Source of the DNA: PSRF01 sp036506775 | GTDB taxonomy: Bacteria > Acidobacteriota > Blastocatellia > Pyrinomonadales > Pyrinomonadaceae | DNA length: 64,000 nt | Reading direction: 5' to 3' | NCBI GenBank assembly: GCA_036506775.1 | Contig: DASXRE010000287.1 | Coordinates: forward strand, 1-64,000 | Shown here: piece after piece, positions 43,162-51,328 of the stretch | Numbering within the stretch: position 1 is the stretch's first letter | How the letters are laid out: the number at the start of each line of letters is the position of its first letter | Translations under genes and position numbers: made by a program | The notes under the pieces: generated by a model | Databases searched by the model: none | Seen by the model: the letters and a program-made list of their open reading frames with translations, nothing else | What the model was told of the DNA's origin: nothing

Positions 43162-43184
43162 AAGAGGCAGGGATTCTAGCAGGC

Positions 43185-43916
43185 TTACAGGCCCGTTTTA
43201 TAGGCGTACCAAACGCCAAAGCAGATGCTGAGTGCCGCAGCGAGGGTTTGTAGTCCCCGGTGGACATGGGCCAACTTGCCGGAGGTGAGAGCGAAAGGCA
43301 GGCCAATCAACCCTGACATCAAGAGCATTCCCACGATCGATCCAACACCAAAGGTCGCAACGTACAAAAAGCCGAGCCACGATGAACTAAGCTGCGTGAG
43401 CACCAGCAGAGTCAACGCACCCGAGCCGGCGAGTCCGTGCATCATGCCCACCATCAGTGGCTTCACGCCAATGCGCGATACACCATGCGAGTGTGGAACA
43501 GGCGCAGCCGGCGTGTGCCTGGTTTCGTGTTCGTGAAAGTGAACGTGCGTGTGCGAGACGCCGCCGTGACGGTGCTGATGTACGTGAACTTTCGTGTTGG
43601 TCCGCAATGTCCGCCAAAGCGCGCTGATGCCCAGACCGATGATCATGAGCGCCACGCCAAACTCCAGCCATCCACTTACTCGCTCCGGAATCTCAACCCG
43701 GAACCACAACACGATCGCGGCAATCACCAGCAATGAGACGGTGTGTCCGGCGCCCCAAAGCGCTCCCACCACGCCCGAGCGAAAAACGTTCTTGTGCCGG
43801 CTTACGATCGTCGAGATCGCAATGACGTGATCGACTTCGGTTGCGTGTTTCAGCCCAAACACCAAACCGATACCCAAAATAGCAACGAGACTGAGTGCGC
43901 CTGGATTTTCTAGCAT
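43185..43916 (-). CDS. NicO/UreH-type nickel or cobalt permease
   Basis: 243 residues with six membrane helices. GLKHATEVDHV has the HX4D metal motif. A loop between about 105 and 150 is rich in His (HVHQHRHGGVSHTHVHFHEH), which would collect Ni or Co before transport. The start ATG overlaps the stop of the hypE remnant (ATGCTAG), as in hydrogenase clusters. I infer import or export of nickel; the hydrogenase that would use it is absent in this window. Confidence 0.9.
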   Translation of the reverse strand: MLENPGALSLVAILGIGLVFGLKHATEVDHVIAISTIVSRHKNVFRSGVVGALWGAGHTVSLLVIAAIVLWFRVEIPERVSGWLEFGVALMIIGLGISALWRTLRTNTKVHVHQHRHGGVSHTHVHFHEHETRHTPAAPVPHSHGVSRIGVKPLMVGMMHGLAGSGALTLLVLTQLSSSWLGFLYVATFGVGSIVGMLLMSGLIGLPFALTSGKLAHVHRGLQTLAAALSICFGVWYAYKTGL

Positions 43917-44077
43917 ATTCGCGGTAGTTGTTCGCCGACGAGCATATCAACGATCCGCGTGCCGCCAAAACCAGTACGCATCGAAACGATTCCTTCGGGC
44001 TGCGTTTTGACCTCGCCGATGATGCACGCAGCAGCACCGTAGCGGTGCTGTTCAAGGCGATTGAGAGTTCGTGCATC
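43910..44077 (-). pseudogene. hypE: 3' remnant of hypE ([NiFe] hydrogenase maturation protein)
   Basis: This frame encodes only the last 55 residues of HypE: HRYGAAACIIGEV, IVSMRTGFGGTRIVDMLVGE and the end QLPRIC, whose final Cys is the carbamoylation and cyanation site in real HypE. The first 280 residues are missing: the frame begins right after the YceI stop and has no start except an internal ATG. The stop overlaps the NicO start, an arrangement left over from an intact operon. It is a deletion scar, probably non-functional by itself. Confidence 0.75.
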
Positions 44078-44658
44078 TAACTCCCCTGCTCACTTCGCGC
44101 CAGAATGTCGAACGAACACTTCACTTCGTTCTTGATCTTGAGCGTGCCGCCCGCAACTGAAACCAGCTTGATCCTGTAGTCGGTTTGTTTGACAGCGAAA
44201 TTACCTTTGGCGCGCAAGCTATCGGCGTTTATCGTCACCTCACCATCGAGCCAAATGTTGTTCTGTGCGACACCGTGCAACGTCAGATCGCCGATGACGC
44301 GCGCGCGATAGCGCCCGTTGCCGATTCGACTCAACGAGACATTCTTGCTTTGAAAAACAATTTCCGGGTACTTGCTGGTCTCAAGCACCTCCTCGCGCAT
44401 CGCGCGCTCGATCTCCCGGCGATCCTTTTCCTTGATACCGTTCAAAACCGTCAGAGAACTCGCGTTGATCGTTAGTTTGAGCGAAGCATTTTCAAACGTA
44501 TCGGGCACAAATTCTGCTTCACCTTGAAAGTCCTTGATGCCGATCACCGGATCGTGCCCAAAGACGGAAAACAGGCCTTCGGCAAAGGCTTGGGCCGTGA
44601 ACGTGCTTCCGGCAGCGTCGATCCGGTAGTGTTTGAGATCCGCCATCACATTGATCAT
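44077..44658 (-). CDS. YceI-family protein
   Basis: 193 residues, lipocalin-like fold binding isoprenoid-type lipids. YRIDAAGSTFTAQAFAEG, FGHDPVIGIKDFQGEA, SKYPEIVFQSKNVS and GDLTLHGVAQ are the family pattern. No signal peptide is visible, which is less common for YceI proteins, so it may be cytoplasmic. Met5 at 44646 is an equally possible start; no clear ribosome site decides. The stop abuts the hypE remnant. Confidence 0.9.
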   Translation of the reverse strand: MINVMADLKHYRIDAAGSTFTAQAFAEGLFSVFGHDPVIGIKDFQGEAEFVPDTFENASLKLTINASSLTVLNGIKEKDRREIERAMREEVLETSKYPEIVFQSKNVSLSRIGNGRYRARVIGDLTLHGVAQNNIWLDGEVTINADSLRAKGNFAVKQTDYRIKLVSVAGGTLKIKNEVKCSFDILARSEQGS

Positions 44659-44738
44659 GGTTGCGGAGTATTATTCAACAGTTACCGACGCGAAGGAAAT
44701 GAATCAGGCCCGTCTCGTAGTGCGCCAGTTCCAATTGT

Positions 44739-44812
44739 GCGCCTCCTTGGAGTGCGCCGACTTGTCGGCGCTTTGGCCAAAGCGGTGACAAGTCTCCGCA
44801 CTCCAAGGAGGC
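44739..44812. repeat. Dispersed palindrome, family A, copy 4
   Basis: GCGCCTCCTTGGAGTGCGCC, the nested GCCGACTTGTCGGC hairpin, CTTTGGCCAAAG, then GGTGACAAGTCTCCGCACTC and CAAGGAGGC. Same orientation as copies 1 and 2. It lies between the YceI and MarC genes. Confidence 0.9.
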
Positions 44813-44866
44813 AAACTGACCTCGTCGCCCGCGGTATTGAACGAGCAACGATCATGGTTTCGGCCC

Positions 44867-45463
44867 TCAAGGCTTCATGAATTTTGCAACTCCATTGATG
44901 AACATCTGTACCGCGAGCATCACCAGCAGCATTCCCATCAAGCGTTCGACCGCAATCAATCCTCGTTCTTTCAACAGCCGGTAGAAGATCGTTGAAGAAA
45001 GCAGAATGATTGCCGTAACAGCCCACGCGAGCGTCAGCGCAGCCCAGAGTTGCAGCGTGCTGTTTGAACTCGACTGCAACAAGAGAAGTGCGGCAAGCGT
45101 CGATGGTCCAGCGATGAAAGGAATCGCGAGCGGCACGAGGAAAGGCTCGCCCGCGAGCGTGTCGCTGGCGGCGTGATCGCTGGGGAAGACCATTCTCAGC
45201 GCAATCAGAAAGAGGACAATACCGCCCGCAATGCTTATCGTCTCCTCCTGGAGACTTAATAACCGCAAGAGATACTTGCCCAAAAACAAAAACACCAGCA
45301 GCACGACGTAAGCAACCAGTATTTCGCGGACCAGCACCTTGCGCCGCCGGTCGGGCTGCACGTGTTTCAGCACGGACAGGAACGGCGGCACGTTACCCAG
45401 CGGATCCATGATGAGTAACAAAGTGATCGCGTTGAAGAAGATCCTCATTCGTGGAGAGAACAT
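44867..45463 (-). CDS. MarC-family integral membrane protein
   Basis: 198 residues with six helices. LLLIMDPLGNVPPFL and FLVPLAIPFIAGPSTLA are the MarC (YhgN/YchE) signature repeats. The function is not established; MarC is not itself a drug pump. It stands alone. GAGAGAACATG-type purines before the start region are weak. Confidence 0.92.
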   Translation of the reverse strand: MFSPRMRIFFNAITLLLIMDPLGNVPPFLSVLKHVQPDRRRKVLVREILVAYVVLLVFLFLGKYLLRLLSLQEETISIAGGIVLFLIALRMVFPSDHAASDTLAGEPFLVPLAIPFIAGPSTLAALLLLQSSSNSTLQLWAALTLAWAVTAIILLSSTIFYRLLKERGLIAVERLMGMLLVMLAVQMFINGVAKFMKP

Positions 45464-45643
45464 GCCACAAAGAGGGCTGGCTTGTCGCGGGTTCGACGCG
45501 ACATGATGCTTTAAGCCTGGCGCTGTTCGCGACGCACTCGGTCCATAACATCCCGATCGTCGTGCATGTCCATGAACGGGTACTTGGAAGGGTTTTCTGT
45601 TCTACGGCAGTGATGTTTGAATCGCGAAAGGCTGTTCCAAAGG

Positions 45644-45747
45644 ACGCCTCCCTGGAGTGCGGGGACTTGTCACCGCTTTGGCCTAACGACGTTGCAGCCG
45701 ATAGTACCGGACCAAAGCGGTGACAAGTCCCCGCACTCCAGGGAGGT
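45644..45747. repeat. Dispersed palindrome, family A, copy 5 (long-loop form)
   Basis: Both arms are the GGGGACTTGTCACCGC type, giving a nearly perfect long stem (CCTCCCTGGAGTGCGGGGAC against GTCCCCGCACTCCAGGGAGG). About 30 extra bases sit in the loop. The 180 bases between MarC and this element, and the 97 after it, hold no gene that I can support. Confidence 0.9.
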
Positions 45748-45844
45748 TACTAAGTCCTAACTTGGCGAAGTCGTCTTATCGTCAGGCCAAACGCAGCCGC
45801 AAGTATGCTGTAATGAGCGCCGAATCCCCATGGTAATTACCCCC

Positions 45845-46006
45845 TCACTGGATCAAAACGAAAAAAGGGTAATAGAGCATCAGGAGCCGGCCTAACACCG
45901 CATCGACCGAACCTGAGACAGAGCCGACCACCGCGCCGATAACGAGGAGCAACACCTGAACCGCTAATGCGATACCAAAGTACTTGAAAAACGTCTTAAA
46001 CCTCAT
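45845..46006 (-). CDS. Small single- or two-helix membrane protein
   Basis: 53 residues: MRFKTFFKYFGIALAVQVLLL, IGAVVGSVSGSVDAVLGRLL, then MLYYPFFVLIQ. A hydrophobic helix lies at about 10-30 and a second hydrophobic stretch at 37-53. AAGGAG precedes the ATG at twelve bases. The length is short, but the helix, the positive N-terminal residues and the ribosome site support a gene. Function unknown. Confidence 0.6.
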   Translation of the reverse strand: MRFKTFFKYFGIALAVQVLLLVIGAVVGSVSGSVDAVLGRLLMLYYPFFVLIQ

Positions 46007-46094
46007 CTTCTATTACTACTCCTTGCTACGCGCTCCCTCCATCTCCTATCTTACCTTCCCTGCAATATAGACCAACTAAAGGATTGAAAACGAG

Positions 46095-47375
46095 ATGATT
46101 CATCACGCGGTGTCGCTCGTGGGCTTCGTGGTCTTCGCGAGTGTGGCCTGGCTGCTTTCCAGTAATCGACGTCGCATTGCGTGGAAAACGATCGCCTGGG
46201 GTGTCGGCCTGCAATTCATTATCGGTCTGATCATCTTTCGCTTGCCGGTTTCGCAGCGAGTCCTGCTCTGGCTCAACGACGCGGTGCTGGTCCTGCTCAA
46301 CGCATCGAAGAGCGGTACCGTGTTCCTGCTTGGACCACTGGCAGCGAGCCCCGGAGAGTCAGGCTCAGTTGGCTTCATACTCGTGTTTCAGGTTCTTCCG
46401 GTAGTGATCTTCTTTGCGGCGTTCACTGCAATGCTCTATCACTTGCGCGTGTTGCAGGTGTTCGTGCGACTCTTCGCCATGCTCTTCCACCGCACGATGA
46501 AGATCAGTGGCGCGGAGTCACTCTCGAGTGCGGCGAACATCTTTGTTGGCGTTGAATCGGCGCTCGTCATCCGCCCATACCTGGAGAAGATGACCCGCTC
46601 AGAGTTGCTATTAATATTGACTGCGGGCATGGCCACGGTGGCCTCGAGTGTGCTCGGAGTTTACGTGGCTTTTCTCACCGGTGTGTTTCCGCAGATCGCT
46701 GGACACTTGATATCGGCGTCGATTCTCGCGATTCCTGGTTGCGTAGTCGTCTCCAAGTTGCTCATTCCCGAAACCGAAACGCCGGAAACGCTCGTGGCGG
46801 TTCCTCCGGAAGACGAATCCGCGCGATCGAAGAATCTGATTGGTGCAATTATCGAGGGAGCGATGGACGGGCTGAAGCTCGCGGCCGGAATCTCTGCACT
46901 GATCATTGCGATTCTGGGAATCGTTGCGCTGTTCGACAAGCTACTCGGAGTCGTAAGTACGTGGTTTGGGATGAGCGAGCCGCTGTCGATCGTGAGAGTC
47001 CTGGGCTGGGTGTTTTATCCGTTCGCGTTTCTGCTCGGTTTACAAACCAGTGACGTTCCGGTCGCGGCGCGCTTGTTGGGTGAACGCGTAATACTGACTG
47101 AGGTTTTCTCCTACAACCATCTCGCACAGCTAATCTCGAGCGGCCAGATCACAGACGGGCGGACGGTCGTGATCATGAGTTACGCACTCTGCGGCTTCGC
47201 ACACGTTGCGGCGATGGCGATCTTTGTCGGCGGCACTGCCGCCCTCGCCCCGTCGCGTCGCGACGATCTCGCGAGTCTTGGTTTGCGAGCGTTGTTGGCC
47301 GCGACCTTGGCGACGCTGATGAACGGGTGTGTAGCGGGGATGTTCAGCAGTGGTGCAGGCGTGTTGACCCGATGA
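46095..47375 (+). CDS. Concentrative nucleoside transporter (CNT/NupC family)
   Basis: 426 residues, ten or so helices. Family motifs: GVESALVIRPYLEKMTRSEL, LGLQTSDVPVAARLLGERVILTEVFSYNHLA and SYALCGFAHVAAMAIFVGGTAALAP. It imports nucleosides with Na+ or H+. MIHHAVSLVGFVVFASVAWLLS is the first helix. The ATG follows AACGAGATGA-type purines. Substrate range (pyrimidine or purine) cannot be assigned. Confidence 0.94.
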   Translation: MIHHAVSLVGFVVFASVAWLLSSNRRRIAWKTIAWGVGLQFIIGLIIFRLPVSQRVLLWLNDAVLVLLNASKSGTVFLLGPLAASPGESGSVGFILVFQVLPVVIFFAAFTAMLYHLRVLQVFVRLFAMLFHRTMKISGAESLSSAANIFVGVESALVIRPYLEKMTRSELLLILTAGMATVASSVLGVYVAFLTGVFPQIAGHLISASILAIPGCVVVSKLLIPETETPETLVAVPPEDESARSKNLIGAIIEGAMDGLKLAAGISALIIAILGIVALFDKLLGVVSTWFGMSEPLSIVRVLGWVFYPFAFLLGLQTSDVPVAARLLGERVILTEVFSYNHLAQLISSGQITDGRTVVIMSYALCGFAHVAAMAIFVGGTAALAPSRRDDLASLGLRALLAATLATLMNGCVAGMFSSGAGVLTR

Positions 47376-47430
47376 GACCGAGATACTCGGGCAAGTCTTA
47401 TCCGCGGATTACACAAATGGATTCGAGGCA

Positions 47431-48411
47431 TTACGCGGGCTGATCGACTTCGATTATTACCTTGCCTCGCGCGTGTCCTTCTTCCAAATAACGAACAGCA
47501 TCGTGGACTTCACTCAAGCTGTAGCGCCTGTCGATTACTGGCGTTAATTTCCCTTCGGTCATGAGCGCGGCCAAAACGCTCAGATCCTTCTGGTTCAGTC
47601 TCGCCAGCACGCTGATGAACTTCTGGCTCACGAAGGGCGACCTTACAAGCTCTGTCATTCGAGCGGCCAGTATACCGATCATTGATCCGTGCAGCGCGAT
47701 TGCGCCAGCCCCAATATAAATTCCGTTCGGAGTTAAGGCGCGCCTGTGCTCTGAGAACGAATGGTTCGAGACGAGATCGAGAATAACGTCGTAGCGTTGG
47801 CCATTGCTGGTGAAATCTTCTCGTGTGTAATCAATGACCGTGTCTGCGCCGATGGACCGGACCATTTCCACATTCCTCGTACTGCAAACACCAGTAACTT
47901 CGGCGCCAAACGTTTTCGCGATCTGTACGGCAAACGTGCCGACTCCGCCGGCGGCGCCATTAATCAAGACCTTCTGGCCCGGCTGAACCTGTGCTTTGTC
48001 GCGAAATGCCTGCAAGGCGGTGAGTCCGGCCACAGGCACAGACGCTGCTTGGTAGAACGACACGTTAGTCGGTTTGATTGCCAGTGCTGACTCGCGTGCG
48101 CACGCGTATTCGGCAAAGGCCCCGGAGCACGCGCCGAACACCTCGTCGCCCTGCTTGAACTGCGTAACGTTCCTGCCGACAGCTTCGACTTCGCCCGCCA
48201 CATCACGGCCCGGTCGTGTGTTCTTTGCTTTGCTTGCGGTCGAGATTACGCGACGGAGAAAAGCATGTCCTAACAAGTGGTAGTCAAGTGGATTGACTGA
48301 CGCCGCGCGAACTTTGATTAAGATCTCGTCGTCCGCGGGAACGGGCTTTTCAATCTCTGCTAACTCGAGCACATCACCCGAACCGCTGTTGTGGTAGACG
48401 ATTGCTTTCAT
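47431..48411 (-). CDS. Zinc-independent medium-chain dehydrogenase (quinone-oxidoreductase type)
   Basis: 326 residues. The GroES-like domain holds VNPLDYHLLG and RPGRDVAGEVEAVGRNV; the Rossmann fold has LINGAAGGVGTFAVQIAKTFGAEV, with the Ser/Thr pattern expected for NADPH. It lacks zinc ligands, so it is a quinone or enone reductase. Typical of the stress-related MDR families; the substrate is unknown. It is alone on its strand. Confidence 0.92.
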   Translation of the reverse strand: MKAIVYHNSGSGDVLELAEIEKPVPADDEILIKVRAASVNPLDYHLLGHAFLRRVISTASKAKNTRPGRDVAGEVEAVGRNVTQFKQGDEVFGACSGAFAEYACARESALAIKPTNVSFYQAASVPVAGLTALQAFRDKAQVQPGQKVLINGAAGGVGTFAVQIAKTFGAEVTGVCSTRNVEMVRSIGADTVIDYTREDFTSNGQRYDVILDLVSNHSFSEHRRALTPNGIYIGAGAIALHGSMIGILAARMTELVRSPFVSQKFISVLARLNQKDLSVLAALMTEGKLTPVIDRRYSLSEVHDAVRYLEEGHARGKVIIEVDQPA

Positions 48412-48516
48412 CAGTGGTAGTGGTACGAGAGCAAGCGAGTTGAGGTTTCGATTGTGGATTCGCCGCTACGCCATGTGCCATGAACTGAATCGTCATGTTT
48501 TTGCGTTTGCTACGTG

Positions 48517-48545
48517 TTGGGTCTTTCGTAGAAATGCTATATAAC
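48517..48545 (+). promoter_or_regulatory. Sigma70-type promoter for the monooxygenase gene
   Basis: TTGGGT at 48517-48522, a 17-base spacer and TATAAC at 48540-48545. Transcription would start near 48552, 19 bases before the ATG, with GAGGAG in between. Confidence 0.6.
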
Positions 48546-48570
48546 GACAGATAAATAGAGGAGATAAGGC

Positions 48571-48870
48571 ATGGTTACAGTAGGATTGCTCGTACGGCTC
48601 GAGGCGAAACCCGGAAAGGAAGCAGAGGTTGAGAGTTTCCTTAACAGCGGGTTGGCGGTGGTCCAGGAAGAACCGGATACAACGGCTTGGTTCGCAATCC
48701 GCATGGGCCGATCAACGTTTGGCATCTTCGACGCGTTCCCGGATGAGTCGGGGCGGCAGGCACATCTCACGGGCAGAGTGGCAGCGGCACTAATGGCAAA
48801 AGCATCCGATCTGTTCGCACAGCCACCAGTGATCGAGAAGGTTGATGTGCTCGCAGTAAAACTACCCTAA
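48571..48870 (+). CDS. Antibiotic-biosynthesis-monooxygenase-like (ABM) protein
   Basis: 99 residues, dimeric alpha-beta barrel fold. LLVRLEAKPGKEAEVESFLNSG, EPDTTAWFAIRM and FPDESGRQAHLTGRVAAALM are family features. The ABM group includes quinone-modifying and heme-degrading enzymes; none can be chosen here. GAGGAG precedes the ATG and a sigma70 promoter lies upstream. Confidence 0.9.
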   Translation: MVTVGLLVRLEAKPGKEAEVESFLNSGLAVVQEEPDTTAWFAIRMGRSTFGIFDAFPDESGRQAHLTGRVAAALMAKASDLFAQPPVIEKVDVLAVKLP

Positions 48871-49057
48871 AGCTAGCGACTACTGACGGCGTGTCTGAGC
48901 TTGCGGACATTCTCAAAGGGACCAAAGCGCGCTAGATAAGTTGCAGTTTGGCTCCTGGATGATTTCGCAACCGCGGCAGGCGTTCCCGCAGTTTGGAAGC
49001 AGAATAATGCTGCGAAGCGTTGCAAAACACAGAATGGGTTCTCTATCTTACGTGGCA

Positions 49058-49723
49058 TCAGCGGACGTGATTCGATTCAGGTGCTTTACGATTCCTGAGC
49101 ATGCGCCTGACCTCTTCTAGCCGGTACGGAGGGTAGTGTAGATGAACGACCCTATGGCAATTCGCGCAAAGGATGGCCAGATCTTCTAGTCGTGTGGTAA
49201 CGAGTTGTTCGGCTTCAGCTAGTGGGACAAGATGATGCACCTCGCAATACTCTCCCGCGTGCCTTCCATAGGCTCGGGCGAATGAGAAGCCACATACCTC
49301 GCAATGAAGTGAAGCTGCCTGTCTTTTCTTCTTGCGAATGAGTGCCTTATTACGCTCGCGCTGAAGATGGGCTATCAGCCTGCGACGACCTTCGATCGCG
49401 GTTGAGGATGGTTTGTGAATATCGACATCAATTGTTGGCATCGTTGATGACGACAGTTTCCCGCGCGAATGAATCACTTGAACGTACCCCGGTATGGCTG
49501 AGATACCTGGTCTGCGGATGTGAACATGCTTTGCAATCCTCAAGTACGGAGACCTGAGAAATTCTTTCTTTGTAGTGAATACGACGTACCCGTTCTGATC
49601 GAATAGAGCGCCGGGGAACCTCTTGAGTTGGTGATACCAATGGCCGTCATGTATGTAGAGAGCATGAGCGGCACCTACACGCCACCGTTTATTTAGGTCT
49701 GCGCCAGTGGTTTGTTTGGCCAT
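49058..49723 (-). CDS. HNH endonuclease, probable restriction component
   Basis: 221 residues. The C-terminal HNH domain spans about 140-200: CEVCGFSF, then YCEVHHLVPLAEAEQ with the catalytic His, and ILCANCHRVVHL with the second metal Cys pair. The N-terminal 130 residues (RFPGALFDQNGYVVFTTKKEF, ISAIPGYVQVI) are a separate domain, perhaps for target recognition. It lies 396 bases downstream of a DNA methyltransferase on the same strand. Codon use is visibly AT-richer than in the neighbours before 48.9 kb. I infer a role in restriction of foreign DNA. Confidence 0.85.
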   Translation of the reverse strand: MAKQTTGADLNKRWRVGAAHALYIHDGHWYHQLKRFPGALFDQNGYVVFTTKKEFLRSPYLRIAKHVHIRRPGISAIPGYVQVIHSRGKLSSSTMPTIDVDIHKPSSTAIEGRRRLIAHLQRERNKALIRKKKRQAASLHCEVCGFSFARAYGRHAGEYCEVHHLVPLAEAEQLVTTRLEDLAILCANCHRVVHLHYPPYRLEEVRRMLRNRKAPESNHVR

Positions 49724-50119
49724 AAGAGAAATCGCTGCGGATTCTAAATTGGGTTTTCGTCACGTTGTGAGCCACGAGGATTTGGGATTAAAAGCGATCT
49801 CGCAACGAATTAGGGCAGGCTTATACACCGGCCAGCGTAGGAGAAGCAAGAGGTTTTGTATTTCAGATTGTTTGTGCCCGACGAGTCACAGATCAGTCGG
49901 GAGGATTTTAGACTCGGAGAACGTCAGCGCAGCACAGTGGCGCCATTCGAAGGCTGCGGTGAAGTATACCCTCACAATGGGAGTACGGCTCCTCTTTCAA
50001 GTATGTTTTAACAGCTAACGATGGCGCTTGCCGATTCACTTGGTCTAATGGTGATCACAGAAACACCATCATGATCTTCGATGGACCCAGCACGATCGCC
50101 CGAAGCTTTACTTTGCATC
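49724..50119. other. 396-base gap, no gene supported
   Basis: Between the HNH and methyltransferase genes. Short frames on both strands lack ribosome sites or family features. A small inverted repeat ATGGTG/CACCAT occurs near 50048-50070. It may be a degraded gene or a leader. Confidence 0.5.
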
Positions 50120-51319
50120 TCACGCCGCTTTCCGAAACTCCATCACGACCTCGCGACGCATACGACTGTCAAGTGCGCTTTCATCTCCAGCGGCCGAAGG
50201 AGGAGGCAGATATCTTCTATTTGCGGGCAGGCGACGAGAGTGTCGTGACACCAACGAAAGGCCGTGCCGATGCGCCAAAACAGAAACGATTCGGGAATTG
50301 CGGATGAATGTTCCTCTTATGGTCGAATCGCCAACGACGTAGACCGCAAGAGCTCCAGATCGTAACACGCGCGCCGTTTCACTGATCGCTTGATTCATGT
50401 CCCAAATATACTGGCACAATAACCGCTGATCGCGAGTGCTAAGGCGAGGTGTCAATCGTAAGTTTGTAATAATCGATCGCACCCATTCTGCCGCTATCGC
50501 TTCTGGTGAGGCTGATTCCGCGCCGATATTTTCGCCACGGATCTTGCGAAGCTCTGATACGTTGTATCCCATCCAGACCAGCGAAAACTTACTACAACGC
50601 AAGTAATCAATTGCGTTCAAATAAGGAGGCGACGTGACTACAATGTCTATGGAATTATCATCGATGTCCAATTGTCGCGCGTCTCCCTCCGAAACTCGAG
50701 GCGGTGGTCCAAGTCGTTCAGCCCCTCTTTGAGGACAATTTGAGACAACCACGTCAACCGTTGCGAGGAACTTATTAAATGGCTTTATCGGTGCACGCCT
50801 GAATTTCTTATGCGGTCTGCTGTGGGAGAGATCCATAGCAAGGGAGGCTCCAGCCTGCTTAGTAATGATAAGACGGGAGAAACCGCACCAAAGAACCTCG
50901 CGTATACGTTCGTCGCGAACACGGCTAATCGCGGTTGCAAGAGAGGCCAATTGCCGACGCGCATAATCATCGAACCAATACCGAATGAACTTTCGAGTAT
51001 CAGCGTCAGCATTCTTCGGATATGCAGCGGCGATGGTGAGCGTTCGAAACAGAGTCTTCGCACGTTGTAGTACCTCATCAGCCTTTAGAAGAACCGCCTG
51101 ACGATCAATGGTTGTTGTCCAGACGCGCGCAAGTAATACAGCTAATGGATCGGAATCGACTCCAATCGCTCTATGACCTTCAGCGCGTGCGATGGCAAGA
51201 ACAGTACCCGAACCCATCATCGGATCCAGCAACCGGGCAGAGCCCTCCAAGCCATGAAGCGACTTAAGGACAATACCTGGTGCCATTCGTGCGGGGAAGG
51301 GATGTATAGGTTTAATCAT
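50120..51319 (-). CDS. DNA methyltransferase (N4-cytosine or N6-adenine)
   Basis: 399 residues. IHPFPARMAPGI at the start, then the AdoMet site LLDPMMGSGTVLAIARAEGHRAIGVDSDP (about 30-58) and the catalytic TSPPYLNAIDYLR at about 228-240. The order of motif I before motif IV and the TSPPY loop point to an amino-methyltransferase. The middle 150 residues would recognise the target. It lies nine bases after the GHKL ATPase gene and lacks a ribosome site of its own, so translation is likely coupled. It is the modification partner of a candidate restriction system. Confidence 0.9.
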   Translation of the reverse strand: MIKPIHPFPARMAPGIVLKSLHGLEGSARLLDPMMGSGTVLAIARAEGHRAIGVDSDPLAVLLARVWTTTIDRQAVLLKADEVLQRAKTLFRTLTIAAAYPKNADADTRKFIRYWFDDYARRQLASLATAISRVRDERIREVLWCGFSRLIITKQAGASLAMDLSHSRPHKKFRRAPIKPFNKFLATVDVVVSNCPQRGAERLGPPPRVSEGDARQLDIDDNSIDIVVTSPPYLNAIDYLRCSKFSLVWMGYNVSELRKIRGENIGAESASPEAIAAEWVRSIITNLRLTPRLSTRDQRLLCQYIWDMNQAISETARVLRSGALAVYVVGDSTIRGTFIRNSRIVSVLAHRHGLSLVSRHSRRLPANRRYLPPPSAAGDESALDSRMRREVVMEFRKAA

Positions 51320-51328
51320 GAGTCCAAG

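Noticed and set aside
43693..44076. A minus-strand frame beginning MHELSIAL, like the start of HypA, next to the hypE remnant
   Set aside because: After seven residues the similarity stops, there are no zinc Cys pairs, and the same bases code the hypE fragment in another frame. The match looks like chance, although its place is curious.
45451..45723. A plus-strand frame running from the MarC start region into palindrome A copy 5
   Set aside because: Half of it is the palindrome; the rest has no ribosome site or family features. A minus-strand tail near 45515-45580 (FMDMHDDRDVMDRVRREQ) looks protein-like but has a stop just upstream and no clear start.
48873..49058. A 61-codon minus-strand frame whose ATG overlaps the HNH stop
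   Set aside because: The overlap suggests coupling, but the sequence has no recognisable fold or family and may be chance.
50071..50307. A plus-strand frame opposite the methyltransferase end
   Set aside because: It lies mostly inside the well-supported methyltransferase gene and shows no family features.
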